A stretch of 27,590 bases of DNA from an uncultured Bacilli bacterium (GCA_934725685.1 CAKVBX010000022.1:1-27590), one strand, 5' to 3'. Positions 1-8,287 are shown, numbered from the stretch's first letter. The notes: generated by a model from the letters alone, not told the origin. Numbers and translations: made by a program.

Positions 1-163
1 ATTATTACATAGTTAGTTCACTGGATGGCGTTTTTTATTTCCTGTTATCGTGTCCTAATTACAGGGTATAGTTTAAACTTTATTAGGTTGTTTTTATTTG
101 TGTGCCTTAAATTCTAAATCGTATCTATGAAAATTAGCGTTAGAGATAAGAAGCGAATAAGCA

Positions 164-191
164 CAAAAAAATCCTTGGTTTCCCAAGGATT
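164..191 (-). terminator. Intrinsic terminator of tRNA-Lys
   Basis: Read on the minus strand, an eight-to-nine-base-pair hairpin (arms at 170-178 and 183-191, a four-base loop) is followed at once by a run of six to seven T. It lies 12 bases past the tRNA 3' end, so it ends the tRNA transcript. Nothing gene-like is visible between position 1 and this hairpin. Confidence 0.9.
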
Positions 192-202
192 GATTTGCAC
201 GA

Positions 203-278
203 TGGTGGATCTTAAGAGACTCGAACTCTTGGCCCACTGATTAAGAGTCAGTTGCTCTACCAACTGAGCTAAAGATCC
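203..278 (-). tRNA. tRNA-Lys (anticodon CUU)
   Basis: The minus strand folds as a complete 76-nt cloverleaf. The acceptor stem pairs GGATCTT with AAGATCC, the D-arm holds the usual AGCTCAGTTGGTAGAGC core, and the T-loop has TTCGAGT. The seven-base anticodon loop CTCTTAA gives anticodon CTT, which reads AAG lysine codons. The discriminator base is A and the terminal CCA (203-205 on the plus strand as TGG) is encoded in the DNA. It is a single-gene unit: a promoter lies 23 bases upstream and a terminator directly downstream. Confidence 0.97.
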
Positions 279-300
279 AATTGGTTTTCGGTGCTTGTTA

Positions 301-329
301 ATTATATTACTCTGTTTTTTATAATGCAA
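301..329 (-). promoter_or_regulatory. Promoter of tRNA-Lys
   Basis: On the minus strand, TTGCAT (324-329) is separated by exactly 17 bases from a perfect TATAAT (301-306). The predicted start near 294 is about 16 bases before the mature tRNA 5' end, which fits a stable-RNA promoter with a short trailer for RNase P to remove. Between this promoter and 481 I see no gene. Confidence 0.8.
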
Positions 330-481
330 GGACTTTTTTATGAAAATCATTGATTGGAAGGCAGTGAACTCCAGCCAGAAATCGTTAGAAGGAGCATAAC
401 CAAAATAGGGAAAACTGAAAGAAATGGGGAGCGCCGATGTGAATGAACGACAAAAGCCATTAAATCAGTTTTGAGATAACG

Positions 482-519
482 AAAAACAGAAAAGCGCCTG
501 AGAATGGAATCAGGCGCTT
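482..519 (-). terminator. Intrinsic terminator of the P-type ATPase gene
   Basis: A ten-base-pair GC-rich stem (492-501 pairing with 510-519, eight-base loop) lies just past the ATPase stop codon. On the minus strand it is followed by a T-rich tract (TTTCTGTTTTT), giving a standard intrinsic terminator for the tdk-ATPase transcript. Confidence 0.85.
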
Positions 520-525
520 AAGAAA

Positions 526-3234
526 CTATTCTGCAGGGGTTTCCTGATTTTCTTCGGGAATCGGCAGGGTAGGCTGATTCTTGCTGTTCTTATGAATTTC
601 TTCTTTTTTCTCACTGAGATTTTGAAAGAGATTCATGAGGAGAATCAAAACAGTGCTAGCGCTGGTCCCGTAGATGACGATCATGAGCCACATGATTTTA
701 TTCATCTGACGGAAGTCGATTCCGACCAAGGTGGATGAGAGATTGGACCCGTTGCCGGAGAAGGTTGGAACGAACGGCAAGACAAAGATGGCGAAGATAC
801 AGAGGACGAAGGTCGTAGAGAACATGATGGCGCGATACCAGTTCTTCCGAATCGGAGAAATCGGCAGGAAACAGATATATGCCATAGCTAAGGAAATCGT
901 TGTCATTGTGATGGAATTGAAGGTAGTGAAGGCTTGTTCGATTTCTTCCTGCGTTCCGCTTAGCTCCAAGAAATTTCCGGAATATCGAAGAATATAGTTG
1001 ATGGAAATGGCCGCAATGAGGCAGATAGCGGCAGGAATGGCACGTAGGAACGTGTTCTTGAGGAAGTGGCCGGTGATTGGCTGATCGTTCTTCTGGAGGG
1101 CGAGGAAGACGGATGTGAGGCCGATGCAGACACTTTCCATAATCATAAGGTTATTGGAGGTAAACGGATAATCGATTCCTTTTCCGCCATTGAGGAAGGT
1201 TAGTAGGACGATAATGGTGAAGACAATCGTGAAGATGGTCTTCATAAGGTACAGAGCGGAAGAACGCTGAACGTTGTTGATACAACGTCTGCCTTCCTGA
1301 ACTGCCAAAGGCATCGAGGCAAAGTTGGAATCGAGTAGAACGAGGTGAGCGACATTGCGGGCAGCGGAGGAACCGTTTGCCATTGCGACAGAGCAGTCGG
1401 AGTTCTTCATGGCTAAGATATCATTGACACCATCACCGGTCATACCGACGGTGTGCCCCTGATTCTTCAGTTCGCGGATGATGAGCGCCTTTTGTTCCGG
1501 AGTGACACGCCCGAAGACAGCATAATCATTGAGAATCTGCGTGACTTCCCGGTCGGACAGACCTTCCAATGAAATACATTTCTCTGCGTTCGGAACGCCA
1601 CATTTTTTGGCGATTTCACTTGCCGTGATAGGGTTGTCTCCGGAAATGATACGGATATTTACACCATTATCTTTGAACCATTTGATAGTATTTGGAGCTT
1701 CCGGTCTGATGTGGTCTTCCAAAGAGAATATCGTGACCGGCGTCATTTTTCCTTTGATGACACCATTCGTGATTGGATTTTCGCATTTGCACAGCATGAC
1801 GACACGGTAACCGGTGGACTGCTTGTTGGTGATGTATTCTAGGATGGTGCGGTCTCTTCCCTTATAGAGGTATTCTGGGGCGCCGAGGGCGAAGGTGCCA
1901 ATTCCTTTGAATTCGACGACGGAGAATTTTCTGGCGCTACTGAATGGGATGGTGTCGACAATGCGGTAGGTGTTTTTCAGAGGGAAACGCTGGGAGAGCG
2001 CAATGGATGTCTGGTTGGTGTCATTGAAGGCGTTGAGATAGCTTCCGATGAGATTGTCCAGATCATAAGAATTGTCGATACGGACGACTTCGTCGACGCG
2101 CATGGTCCCGTCGGTCAGGGTTCCTGTCTTATCGAGACAGAGGGAATCGACACGGGCGAGCATTTCGATGGAGTAGAGGTCCTGGACCATGGCATTCTTC
2201 TTGGAGAGGGCGATGACGGAATTGGCTAAGGCGATGGAGGTGAGCAGGTACATGCCGGAAGGAATCATGCCGACCATACTTCCTGCAGTTTTGGCGACGG
2301 CTTCTGAGGCAATCTTCCACCAGTTGGCACTGATGTCCTGGTATCTGCTGGCGTTGACCGTCCACTGCGTCCAGAAGGTTAAGACGCCTAACGGAATGAT
2401 GATGAGACCGATGACTTTGATGACGGAGTTAAGGGAGCGGACCAATTCGGATTTCGGCTTGTTGACTTCCTTTGCTTTGCTTTGAATTCCGGAGACGTAG
2501 TTGTATTCTCCAATTTTCTCCGCTTTGACTGTCGCGGAACCGGAGACGGCGAAGGAACCGGCATAAATGAGATCGCCGGTTTTTTTCTTGATGGGGAGAG
2601 ATTCACCGGTCAACAGGGATTCATTGACTTCGATAGTCCCTTCAAGAAGGACGGAGTCGGTCGGAATCTGTTCTCCGTTCTTGATACGATAGATATCATC
2701 GAGAACGAGTTCAGAACTCTTGATAGACACATTCTTCCCGTTTCTTGTGACATCGATGGAAGCATCCGTGACCAGCTTCAGCTTTTCCAGTGTCTTCTTC
2801 GCTTTCAGCTCCTGGATGATACCGATAAGGGTATTGGCAAAGGCGATGACAAGGAAGAACGACTGGGAATACCGCCCGAAAACGATAAGGATGATGCCGA
2901 TGGCAAGAAGCAACATGTTGAAGTAGGTGAAGACATTGGTATAGATAATCTGCCAGGTGGTTTTCCCGGTCTGATTCTTTTCCTGGTTGGTCAAACCCTG
3001 TTCGATTCTTTTCTGCACCTGTTCTGTCGTAAGACCGGTTGATGCTTCCGGCTGATAACGCTCGACATCATTGGGGATGGCCTTCAGTTCGACTGTAGGT
3101 TTTGCAGCGGATGGCTTATTGTCTTCCAAAATTTCCAGGGAAGGATTTTCCTCTTCGGAAGTGGAAGCCTCTTCTGTTGTGTTTTCCTGTTCTTTGATTT
3201 CCTCTTTTTTCTTTTTCTTACTGAAAATATTCAT
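526..3234 (-). CDS. Cation-transporting P-type ATPase
   Basis: A 902-aa membrane pump that uses ATP to move a cation across the cytoplasmic membrane; the ion cannot be told from sequence. The actuator motif TGES is at 209-212, the phosphorylation motif DKTGTLT (Asp368) at 368-374, a nucleotide-domain GAPE at 451-454 and the hinge TGDGVND at 599-605. About ten membrane helices are visible, with a block of six after the hinge. The ion-site helix M4 reads IPSGM (324-328) where Ca2+ pumps have PEGL. The first 50 residues are low-complexity Lys/Glu/Ser, and the tail is also hydrophilic. The start at 3234 is chosen over an in-frame ATG 53 codons upstream because AGGAG lies 8 bases before it; the longer form would run back into tdk. 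It follows tdk by 11 bases and is probably co-transcribed with it. Resemblance to CtpE-like bacterial Ca2+/cation pumps is from memory. Confidence 0.93.
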   Translation of the reverse strand: MNIFSKKKKKEEIKEQENTTEEASTSEEENPSLEILEDNKPSAAKPTVELKAIPNDVERYQPEASTGLTTEQVQKRIEQGLTNQEKNQTGKTTWQIIYTNVFTYFNMLLLAIGIILIVFGRYSQSFFLVIAFANTLIGIIQELKAKKTLEKLKLVTDASIDVTRNGKNVSIKSSELVLDDIYRIKNGEQIPTDSVLLEGTIEVNESLLTGESLPIKKKTGDLIYAGSFAVSGSATVKAEKIGEYNYVSGIQSKAKEVNKPKSELVRSLNSVIKVIGLIIIPLGVLTFWTQWTVNASRYQDISANWWKIASEAVAKTAGSMVGMIPSGMYLLTSIALANSVIALSKKNAMVQDLYSIEMLARVDSLCLDKTGTLTDGTMRVDEVVRIDNSYDLDNLIGSYLNAFNDTNQTSIALSQRFPLKNTYRIVDTIPFSSARKFSVVEFKGIGTFALGAPEYLYKGRDRTILEYITNKQSTGYRVVMLCKCENPITNGVIKGKMTPVTIFSLEDHIRPEAPNTIKWFKDNGVNIRIISGDNPITASEIAKKCGVPNAEKCISLEGLSDREVTQILNDYAVFGRVTPEQKALIIRELKNQGHTVGMTGDGVNDILAMKNSDCSVAMANGSSAARNVAHLVLLDSNFASMPLAVQEGRRCINNVQRSSALYLMKTIFTIVFTIIVLLTFLNGGKGIDYPFTSNNLMIMESVCIGLTSVFLALQKNDQPITGHFLKNTFLRAIPAAICLIAAISINYILRYSGNFLELSGTQEEIEQAFTTFNSITMTTISLAMAYICFLPISPIRKNWYRAIMFSTTFVLCIFAIFVLPFVPTFSGNGSNLSSTLVGIDFRQMNKIMWLMIVIYGTSASTVLILLMNLFQNLSEKKEEIHKNSKNQPTLPIPEENQETPAE

Positions 3235-3245
3235 ATTGAAAACTC

Positions 3246-3833
3246 CTATTGTTTCTTGGTTCTCGGAACGATATGGTGTTTCCTGCAGCGTGCCTCGTAA
3301 GATTCTTTGGCGCCGACGAGGATGACCGGCTGATCGTAATCGGCGGGGGTGCCGTCGACAAGACGCTGTGTTCTGGTCGCAGCACATCCGCAAATCGTGC
3401 AGGCAGCCGTCAGTTTTGTAACGAACTCCGCTCTGGCAAGCAGGGAGGGCATCGGACCGAAAGGTTCTCCACGGAAATCCATGTCCAGTCCGGCTACGAT
3501 GACGCGGATGCCACGGTCAGCAAGCTTTTCGCAAATGTCGACAATCTCGGTTCCGAAGAACTGAATCTCGTCGATGGCGACAACCTGAGCATCATCCGGC
3601 GTCAGCCGAAGAACGTCATCGGCAGTCTTGATGGCAAATGCCTGATATTTTCCGCCGTTGTGGGATGCAATTGCCGTTTTGTCATAGCGGTTGTCGATGC
3701 TAGGCTTGAAAGCGATGATTTTCTGATGTGCATAGGAAAGAGTTTTGATTCTTCTGATCAGTTCCTCACTTTTACCGGCAAACATCGGCCCGCAAATGAC
3801 TTCAATCCAGCCCTTCTGAAGTTCTTGGTACAT
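3246..3833 (-). CDS. tdk: Thymidine kinase
   Basis: A 195-aa type II thymidine kinase, which phosphorylates thymidine with ATP in the pyrimidine salvage pathway. The P-loop GPMFAGKS is at 15-22, the DEIQFF motif with the catalytic-base glutamate at 88-93, and a zinc site is formed by Cys145, Cys148, Cys183 and His186 (a Cys/His variant of the usual four-Cys site). Length is normal for bacterial TdK. It is the first gene of a two-gene minus-strand unit with the P-type ATPase 11 bases downstream; no functional link between the two is known. An extended -10 promoter sits about 30 bases upstream of the start codon. Confidence 0.96.
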   Translation of the reverse strand: MYQELQKGWIEVICGPMFAGKSEELIRRIKTLSYAHQKIIAFKPSIDNRYDKTAIASHNGGKYQAFAIKTADDVLRLTPDDAQVVAIDEIQFFGTEIVDICEKLADRGIRVIVAGLDMDFRGEPFGPMPSLLARAEFVTKLTAACTICGCAATRTQRLVDGTPADYDQPVILVGAKESYEARCRKHHIVPRTKKQ

Positions 3834-3862
3834 GGTATGGCTCTCCGTTTCTGATGGTTTTT

Positions 3863-3871
3863 ATTATATCA
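3863..3871 (-). promoter_or_regulatory. Extended -10 promoter of tdk
   Basis: The minus strand reads TGATATAAT, a perfect extended -10 element (TGn plus TATAAT). No good -35 hexamer is visible at the usual distance, which is normal for this class. Transcription would start near 3856, about 22 bases before the tdk ATG. Confidence 0.7.
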
Positions 3872-3938
3872 CCCAAGAGGTACTCTTTGGTCCGTTACTT
3901 GTAGTTATATTTGTTAGATAGAAAAGGGGCCAATTGTC

Positions 3939-3956
3939 CTCCTCGCTCTCGAGGAG
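3939..3956. repeat. Perfect inverted repeat between divergent promoters
   Basis: A perfect seven-base inverted repeat (CTCCTCG and CGAGGAG, four-base spacer CTCT) lies between the tdk promoter and the promoter of the 76-aa gene. Neither side has a T-run, so it is not a terminator. It could be an operator or a structured site, but no factor can be named. Confidence 0.5.
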
Positions 3957-3986
3957 AAAGGAGATAAAAGAACATGAAAATTAACG

Positions 3987-3995
3987 TGATATAAT
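3987..3995 (+). promoter_or_regulatory. Extended -10 promoter of the 76-aa gene
   Basis: TGATATAAT is a perfect extended -10 and the same nine bases as the tdk promoter on the other strand. The predicted start near 4002 leaves a short leader containing the strong ribosome site AAGGAGG at about 4003-4010. It should drive the small orphan genes and probably ung. Confidence 0.75.
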
Positions 3996-4017
3996 AAGGG
4001 GACAAGGAGGCTCTTTT

Positions 4018-4248
4018 ATGGAAAAGGGAAATGTTTTGTTGAAGAGAGATGATAAGCTGTTGGTTCTTTCTCGAAACCGCTATTACATTGTCAAAGGAGA
4101 AGGACAGATGGGAAGTGATGTCGAATTCAATGAAAAAGATGCACTTCCTATGCCCTCCTATCTCTTTGCCATCGCTGCAATGGAAGAAGAAAATTTGGAT
4201 GATACGCTCAACTTCATCCATGAGCAGTGGTTCGCCAACAAGAAATAA
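4018..4248 (+). CDS. Small soluble protein of unknown function (76 aa)
   Basis: I do not recognise this protein. It is soluble, with no signal peptide or membrane helix. Residues 6-35 look like beta strands rich in basic and hydrophobic residues, followed by an acidic helical end. It is very likely a real gene: an extended -10 promoter and a strong AAGGAGG ribosome site precede the ATG. It heads a plus-strand run with a small membrane protein (6 bases later) and ung. No role in DNA repair can be claimed from position alone. Confidence 0.8.
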   Translation: MEKGNVLLKRDDKLLVLSRNRYYIVKGEGQMGSDVEFNEKDALPMPSYLFAIAAMEEENLDDTLNFIHEQWFANKK

Positions 4249-4254
4249 GCTCTG

Positions 4255-4467
4255 ATGAAATATCGTTTGAAAGATCATCCTTATCTGTTCATGGCACTGG
4301 TTGTGCTCTTGCTTTTGTTTGGTTCCATTGCTTTAGGATTTGTCTATCAATGGTCGACCTATTCCGTCTGTGCCGTTGTTCTCTCCGGAATTGGGTTCTT
4401 GATTCTTTTTGGAATGACTGTTTTTGATTATGTCTCCTTTAAGAAAAGACAAAACGGAGAAAAATAA
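4255..4467 (+). CDS. Small two-helix membrane protein (70 aa)
   Basis: An unrecognised 70-aa protein with two predicted membrane helices (about 10-31 and 36-59), a short basic amino end and a basic Lys/Arg tail. There is no cysteine lipobox. It starts 6 bases after the preceding stop and ends 3 bases before the ung start, so translation is probably coupled. Its own ribosome site is weak. A membrane-anchored function is inference; no family is apparent. Confidence 0.7.
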   Translation: MKYRLKDHPYLFMALVVLLLLFGSIALGFVYQWSTYSVCAVVLSGIGFLILFGMTVFDYVSFKKRQNGEK

Positions 4468-4470
4468 GAA

Positions 4471-5166
4471 ATGGAGAAAGAACGAATTATTGAAAACTTA
4501 TCTACTTTCCCAGGAAAGTGGGATGGTTTTCTTTCGGAGGAGAAAAATAAGGCGTATTTTCAGAACTTGTTGAAGTTGGTAAGTGAAGAGTATTCTTGTA
4601 TGATCGTTCATCCTGATATCGAAAATGTATATCGTGCCCTAAGTTTTATGAATCCAGAAGATGTGAATGTTGTCATTCTTGGACAGGATCCCTATTTCAA
4701 TCCTGGCCAAGCGAACGGACTTGCTTTTTCGGTTTCCGATGGTGTTAGATTCCCTCCTTCTCTCCTCAACATTTTCAAGGAACTTCAGTTGGAATATGGC
4801 TATCCGATTCCAAAATCAGGTTCTTTGGAAAGCTGGGCAAGACAAGGGGTTCTGCTTCTCAATACGAGCCTGACTGTCAGAGAAGGGGAAGCCAATAGTC
4901 ATGCCAAATTCGGATGGGAACAGCTTACGGACGCTATCATTCGAAAACTTGATGAATCCGGAAGACCAATCGCCTATCTTCTCTGGGGTAATTTTGCTAA
5001 CAAAAAGAGAATTTTGATTAAGAACGATAAGTCTTTCATCATCCACTCGGCTCATCCTTCTCCACTCAGTGCATCCAAAGGATTCTTCCATTCCGATTGT
5101 TTCAGAAAGTGCAATGAATGGTTGAAGGAAATCGGGAAGCCGGAAATCGATTTTCAGATTTTTTAA
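4471..5166 (+). CDS. ung: Uracil-DNA glycosylase
   Basis: A 231-aa family 1 UDG that removes uracil from DNA to start base excision repair. The water-activating loop is at 71-76 with Asp73 and Tyr75, the uracil-binding LLLN is at 128-131 (Asn131), and the minor-groove loop HPSPLS is at 195-200 (His195). Length is typical. One oddity is that the usual GQDPYH reads GQDPYF, replacing a nearly invariant histidine, and the following GQAHG motif has Asn instead of His. All main catalytic residues remain, so activity is expected. It follows the two small genes with a 3-base gap. No clear terminator is seen after it. Confidence 0.95.
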   Translation: MEKERIIENLSTFPGKWDGFLSEEKNKAYFQNLLKLVSEEYSCMIVHPDIENVYRALSFMNPEDVNVVILGQDPYFNPGQANGLAFSVSDGVRFPPSLLNIFKELQLEYGYPIPKSGSLESWARQGVLLLNTSLTVREGEANSHAKFGWEQLTDAIIRKLDESGRPIAYLLWGNFANKKRILIKNDKSFIIHSAHPSPLSASKGFFHSDCFRKCNEWLKEIGKPEIDFQIF

Positions 5167-5283
5167 AGTTTGCTTAAAGCATTTTTATGGATGTAAGCCC
5201 TACGATTTCATAAAACGGGTTTCTTTTCGCGTAATTTAAGCCTGTTTTCTTTGTTATCTATGGAAAACATAGTTAGAAATGCT

Positions 5284-5289
5284 TATAAT
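5284..5289 (+). promoter_or_regulatory. -10 element upstream of the 336-aa gene
   Basis: A perfect TATAAT lies 46 bases before the chosen ATG; the -35 region (around 5261-5266, TGGAAA) is poor. The element lies inside a possible longer reading frame beginning at 5279, which argues for the downstream start at 5336. Confidence 0.55.
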
Positions 5290-5335
5290 TGATACGTGCT
5301 TTATAGCTATTCAAAGAAAGGACAAAGTAATCGTT

Positions 5336-6346
5336 ATGACAGATGAAGAAATGTTAAAGAAGATTCAGGAACTTGTCGATCAGAAAGCGGAGAAATTCCC
5401 GTTCAAAAAATCGGCCAAGACTGAGATTGTCCATGTCGAACACAGAGAGGATGGAACCACTGAAGTCCTCACTCTCGGATCGGATATGCCGAAACTGATT
5501 TATCGTGTCTTTGAATTCGATGCAGAAGGAAACTGCATGGAGGAAGAAGACATTCAGAAGATTGTCGACAAAACCAAGAATTACAATGAGGTCATCAAGC
5601 CGACCCTTAAGCTGGTTCCTCCGTTCGTTGAAGAGACTGACACCTATGATGTTGTCATCGAGAATATCCTTCCTGACAATGCTGTCGAAGTCAAACTTAA
5701 ATCCTCCACTGGCAGAGATATCACGATGATTGAAACCTATCGCTATTTCGATTATGTATCTTCAATCTTCTTCATCTCCTGCGTTGCCCTTTCTTTCGGT
5801 GGCCAGTATCTCTTTGCCGCTGTTGAAAACGGGAAGAAGCTGAAACTCATCGTTGGAAACAACCCGGATATCAGAAGCAGAGTCGAAAAGATTACGGAAC
5901 TCCTTGCTAAACGTGCACTTCCTTCCTATCGTACCATTGATGCCGGCAACAAGGCTCTGACCGGAAATGATGTTCGCGGAAAGGTTTCTATCAACAAGGA
6001 AGATGGCACCTCGGTCAACTTCCTTTCCAACTTCTGCTATGATGATCTCGAAAGCGGCAACATGTTCGCTTTCTTCGTCGAAGAGAACAACAATAAGAAC
6101 GGTCTCATGTTCATTCAGGATATCGTCACCGGACGTCTAACTCTCGCTCCGGCCTGGACGGATGCCCAGAAGGCTGCTGCCGAAAAGGTCCAGAAGCTCA
6201 TGGCTGAAAACAGAGAAGAATTCACTAAGCACGTCCATAGTTTCTTTGCCGATTCCCTCGATCTCCGTTATGCCGCTATGAAGGCCGGTGCTTTTGATGC
6301 CAAGCCGGAAGATGCCCCTAAGGCAGAAGAAGCCAAGGCTGAGTAA
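5336..6346 (+). CDS. Unknown cytoplasmic protein with apparent internal repeats (336 aa)
   Basis: Not recognised. The ATG at 5336 is preferred over one 19 codons upstream because an AAAGGA-type ribosome site and a TATAAT lie before it. The protein is soluble and acidic, with no signal peptide. Three segments (about 31-64, 117-150 and 214-250) share a pattern: alternating strand residues, a Glu/Ser-Asp/Thr-Gly turn, then an aromatic-rich strand (Tyr-Arg-Val-Phe, Tyr-Phe-Asp-Tyr, Cys-Tyr-Asp-Asp). This recalls small DUF1292-like beta domains, but that is a guess from pattern. A helical stretch (about 276-300) and an Ala/Glu/Lys-rich tail (318-336) follow. galM begins 18 bases downstream, so the two are likely in one operon. 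Confidence 0.75.
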   Translation: MTDEEMLKKIQELVDQKAEKFPFKKSAKTEIVHVEHREDGTTEVLTLGSDMPKLIYRVFEFDAEGNCMEEEDIQKIVDKTKNYNEVIKPTLKLVPPFVEETDTYDVVIENILPDNAVEVKLKSSTGRDITMIETYRYFDYVSSIFFISCVALSFGGQYLFAAVENGKKLKLIVGNNPDIRSRVEKITELLAKRALPSYRTIDAGNKALTGNDVRGKVSINKEDGTSVNFLSNFCYDDLESGNMFAFFVEENNNKNGLMFIQDIVTGRLTLAPAWTDAQKAAAEKVQKLMAENREEFTKHVHSFFADSLDLRYAAMKAGAFDAKPEDAPKAEEAKAE

Positions 6347-6364
6347 TCACTGAGGCTCATTAAG

Positions 6365-7342
6365 ATGAAACACTATGAAACAGAATATGTGACATTGGAT
6401 AACGGCAGAGGACTTGTCGGTAAGTTCTCTACGCTCGGTGCCGGTGTTGCCCGTTTGACTTTGGACGGAAAACCGCTGATTCTCGAATTTGCAGACGAAC
6501 AGGCTTATCTCGGATCGACTGGATTCCACGGAAAGACGTTGGCCCGTGTCGCTGGAAGAATCCCCGATGTCTTCATGCTTGGAGGGAAGACTTACACTGT
6601 CCCTGGAGACCAGGATCATATCTGTCTTCATGGCGGCTGTAGTGAATCTCTCACTTATCGCAATTTTGAAGCGACGAGAGAAGAGGATGAGACGGAAGTC
6701 CGTGTCATCTTCCACTATCTCTCTCCTGATGGAGAAGCAGGTTTCCCTGGTAATCTTGATACCAAAGTCACTTATGCCATGAGAAAGGATTCTGATACCC
6801 TTCGCATCACTTGCGAAGCCGTTTCGGACAAGAACACGCTAGTGTCTTTCTCCAACCATATGTATTGGAACATCTTCAATTCGGAGAATGTCAATGACTA
6901 CACCCTCCAGGTAAAAGCTTCCCGCATTGGAAGTTTCAAACCTGGCACACTTCTTGTCGTCGGCATGGATGATGTTCCAGAATGCTACGATTTCCGTACG
7001 CCTTCTAGACTGAAAGAGAAACTGGATGCCATTGAGAAAGAGCATCCGGAAATTGGAACGCTGGACAACACCTACGTCTTCGATGAAGATGCGACAGGAC
7101 CGAAGGTCATCATGGACACCAAAGATATCCATCTTGAAGTTGAGACGGATTTCGATTCCATCAACTTCTATGTTGATTCCTGTCTTGCTCCGTTTGAATT
7201 CACGAATGGTGCCTATCTCACACACGCCGTCAGACGTGCCATCGCTATTGAGCCGGAGACCTTCCCGCTCATGAGTAATCTTGTTCTGAAAGCCGGTGAA
7301 AAATATAGTCATACGATGACTTTCAGAATTGAAAAAAAGTAG
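6365..7342 (+). CDS. galM: Aldose 1-epimerase (mutarotase)
   Basis: A 325-aa GalM-family enzyme that interconverts alpha and beta anomers of hexoses such as galactose in the cytoplasm. Visible motifs are an AGRI-type substrate loop (63-66), LHGG (88-91), SPDGEAGFPGNL (120-131), NHMYWN (164-169) with His165 as the expected acid, and IEPE near 295-298 with Glu296 as the expected base. Length matches the family. The rest of the Leloir pathway is not in this window. It sits 18 bases after the 336-aa gene (ribosome site GAGG) and 36 bases before psuG. A role on another sugar is possible. Confidence 0.92.
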   Translation: MKHYETEYVTLDNGRGLVGKFSTLGAGVARLTLDGKPLILEFADEQAYLGSTGFHGKTLARVAGRIPDVFMLGGKTYTVPGDQDHICLHGGCSESLTYRNFEATREEDETEVRVIFHYLSPDGEAGFPGNLDTKVTYAMRKDSDTLRITCEAVSDKNTLVSFSNHMYWNIFNSENVNDYTLQVKASRIGSFKPGTLLVVGMDDVPECYDFRTPSRLKEKLDAIEKEHPEIGTLDNTYVFDEDATGPKVIMDTKDIHLEVETDFDSINFYVDSCLAPFEFTNGAYLTHAVRRAIAIEPETFPLMSNLVLKAGEKYSHTMTFRIEKK

Positions 7343-7378
7343 TAGAATATTTAGCCGTGATAAGAATGGAGAATTCAC

Positions 7379-8287
7379 ATGGATATTAAAGAAATGCTCA
7401 AAGAGATTCCGGATCTGTCTTCTAGACCGGCAGTTGCTCTTGAAACGACAGTTTTGACTCATGGTATGCCGTATCCTCAGAACGTCGAATGCGCTCTGAA
7501 GTGCGAAGAAGAGATTCGTAAGGCTGGCGGTGAACCATATACTATCGGTATCATCAATGGTAAAATCAAGATTGGTCTTACCCATGAGGAAATCGAATAC
7601 CTTGGAAAGACCATGAACGCAATGAAGGTTTCCAGAAGAGACCTTCCCTATGTCATCGAAAAGGGACTCAATGGTTCCACTACAGTCGCTGCGACAATGA
7701 TCCTTGCCGAAAAGGCACACATCAAAGTCTTCTCCACTGGTGGTATCGGTGGTGTCCACAGAGGTTTCAATGAAACCATGGATGTCTCTACTGACCTTGG
7801 TGAGTTCGCAAGAACGGAGGTCAATGTCATCTGCGCCGGACCGAAGGCGATTCTCGATGTTCCTCGCACGTTGGAATATCTTGAAACCCAGGGCGTCGAG
7901 GTCATCGGCTACAAAACCAATAAGGCTCCGCTTTTCTACTCTAGTTCCAGCAAATACAACCTTGAGCAGCATGTTGAGAGTGCTGCTGAACTCGCCGGCA
8001 TTCTTCACACCGCTCATGAGCTTGGACTCAAGCAGGGTGCTTTGATTCTCAACCCTGTTCCGGAAGCCTACTCTCTCGATGCGGATTGGATGGAAGAAAA
8101 GATTGAAGAAGCCATCAAGATGATGGAGAACGATCATATCACCGGCAAGAGAGTCACTCCTTATCTTCTCGATAAACTTGTCGGTATCACCGGGGGAAAG
8201 TCTCTTTCCACCAATATGGCCCTCATCGAGAACAACGCCAAGCTCGGCGGCGAACTTGCTTTTGAACTTTCAAAACTTCAGAAGTGA
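7379..8287 (+). CDS. psuG: Pseudouridine-5'-phosphate glycosidase
   Basis: A 302-aa PsuG (YeiN/IndA family). It breaks the C-C bond of pseudouridine 5'-phosphate to give uracil and ribose 5-phosphate, the second step in reuse of pseudouridine from RNA. The catalytic set known in the E. coli enzyme (Glu31, Lys93, Asp149, Lys166, from memory) is present at Glu22 (ALETT), Lys83 (KVSRRD), Asp139 (VSTDL) and Lys156 (AGPKA) with matching spacing. Further signatures are STGGIGGVHRG (119-129) and the NPVPE block. GGAG precedes the ATG. A UUCG-loop terminator follows. Its usual partner, a PfkB kinase, lies 1.3 kb downstream beyond rpmG-secE-nusG. No pseudouridine transporter gene is seen. Confidence 0.96.
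   Translation: MDIKEMLKEIPDLSSRPAVALETTVLTHGMPYPQNVECALKCEEEIRKAGGEPYTIGIINGKIKIGLTHEEIEYLGKTMNAMKVSRRDLPYVIEKGLNGSTTVAATMILAEKAHIKVFSTGGIGGVHRGFNETMDVSTDLGEFARTEVNVICAGPKAILDVPRTLEYLETQGVEVIGYKTNKAPLFYSSSSKYNLEQHVESAAELAGILHTAHELGLKQGALILNPVPEAYSLDADWMEEKIEEAIKMMENDHITGKRVTPYLLDKLVGITGGKSLSTNMALIENNAKLGGELAFELSKLQK

Noticed and set aside
436..486. Sixteen-codon frame between tRNA-Lys and the ATPase terminator
   Set aside because: No ribosome site or promoter and far too short to support.
5167..5200. Weak hairpin with T-run after ung as a terminator
   Set aside because: The stem is only four to five pairs with almost no loop, so it was not called.
6839..8137. Long minus-strand reading frame (432 codons) opposite galM and psuG
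   Set aside because: It lies fully antisense to two well-supported enzymes, has no ribosome site or recognisable domain, and arises from codon bias of the coding strand.
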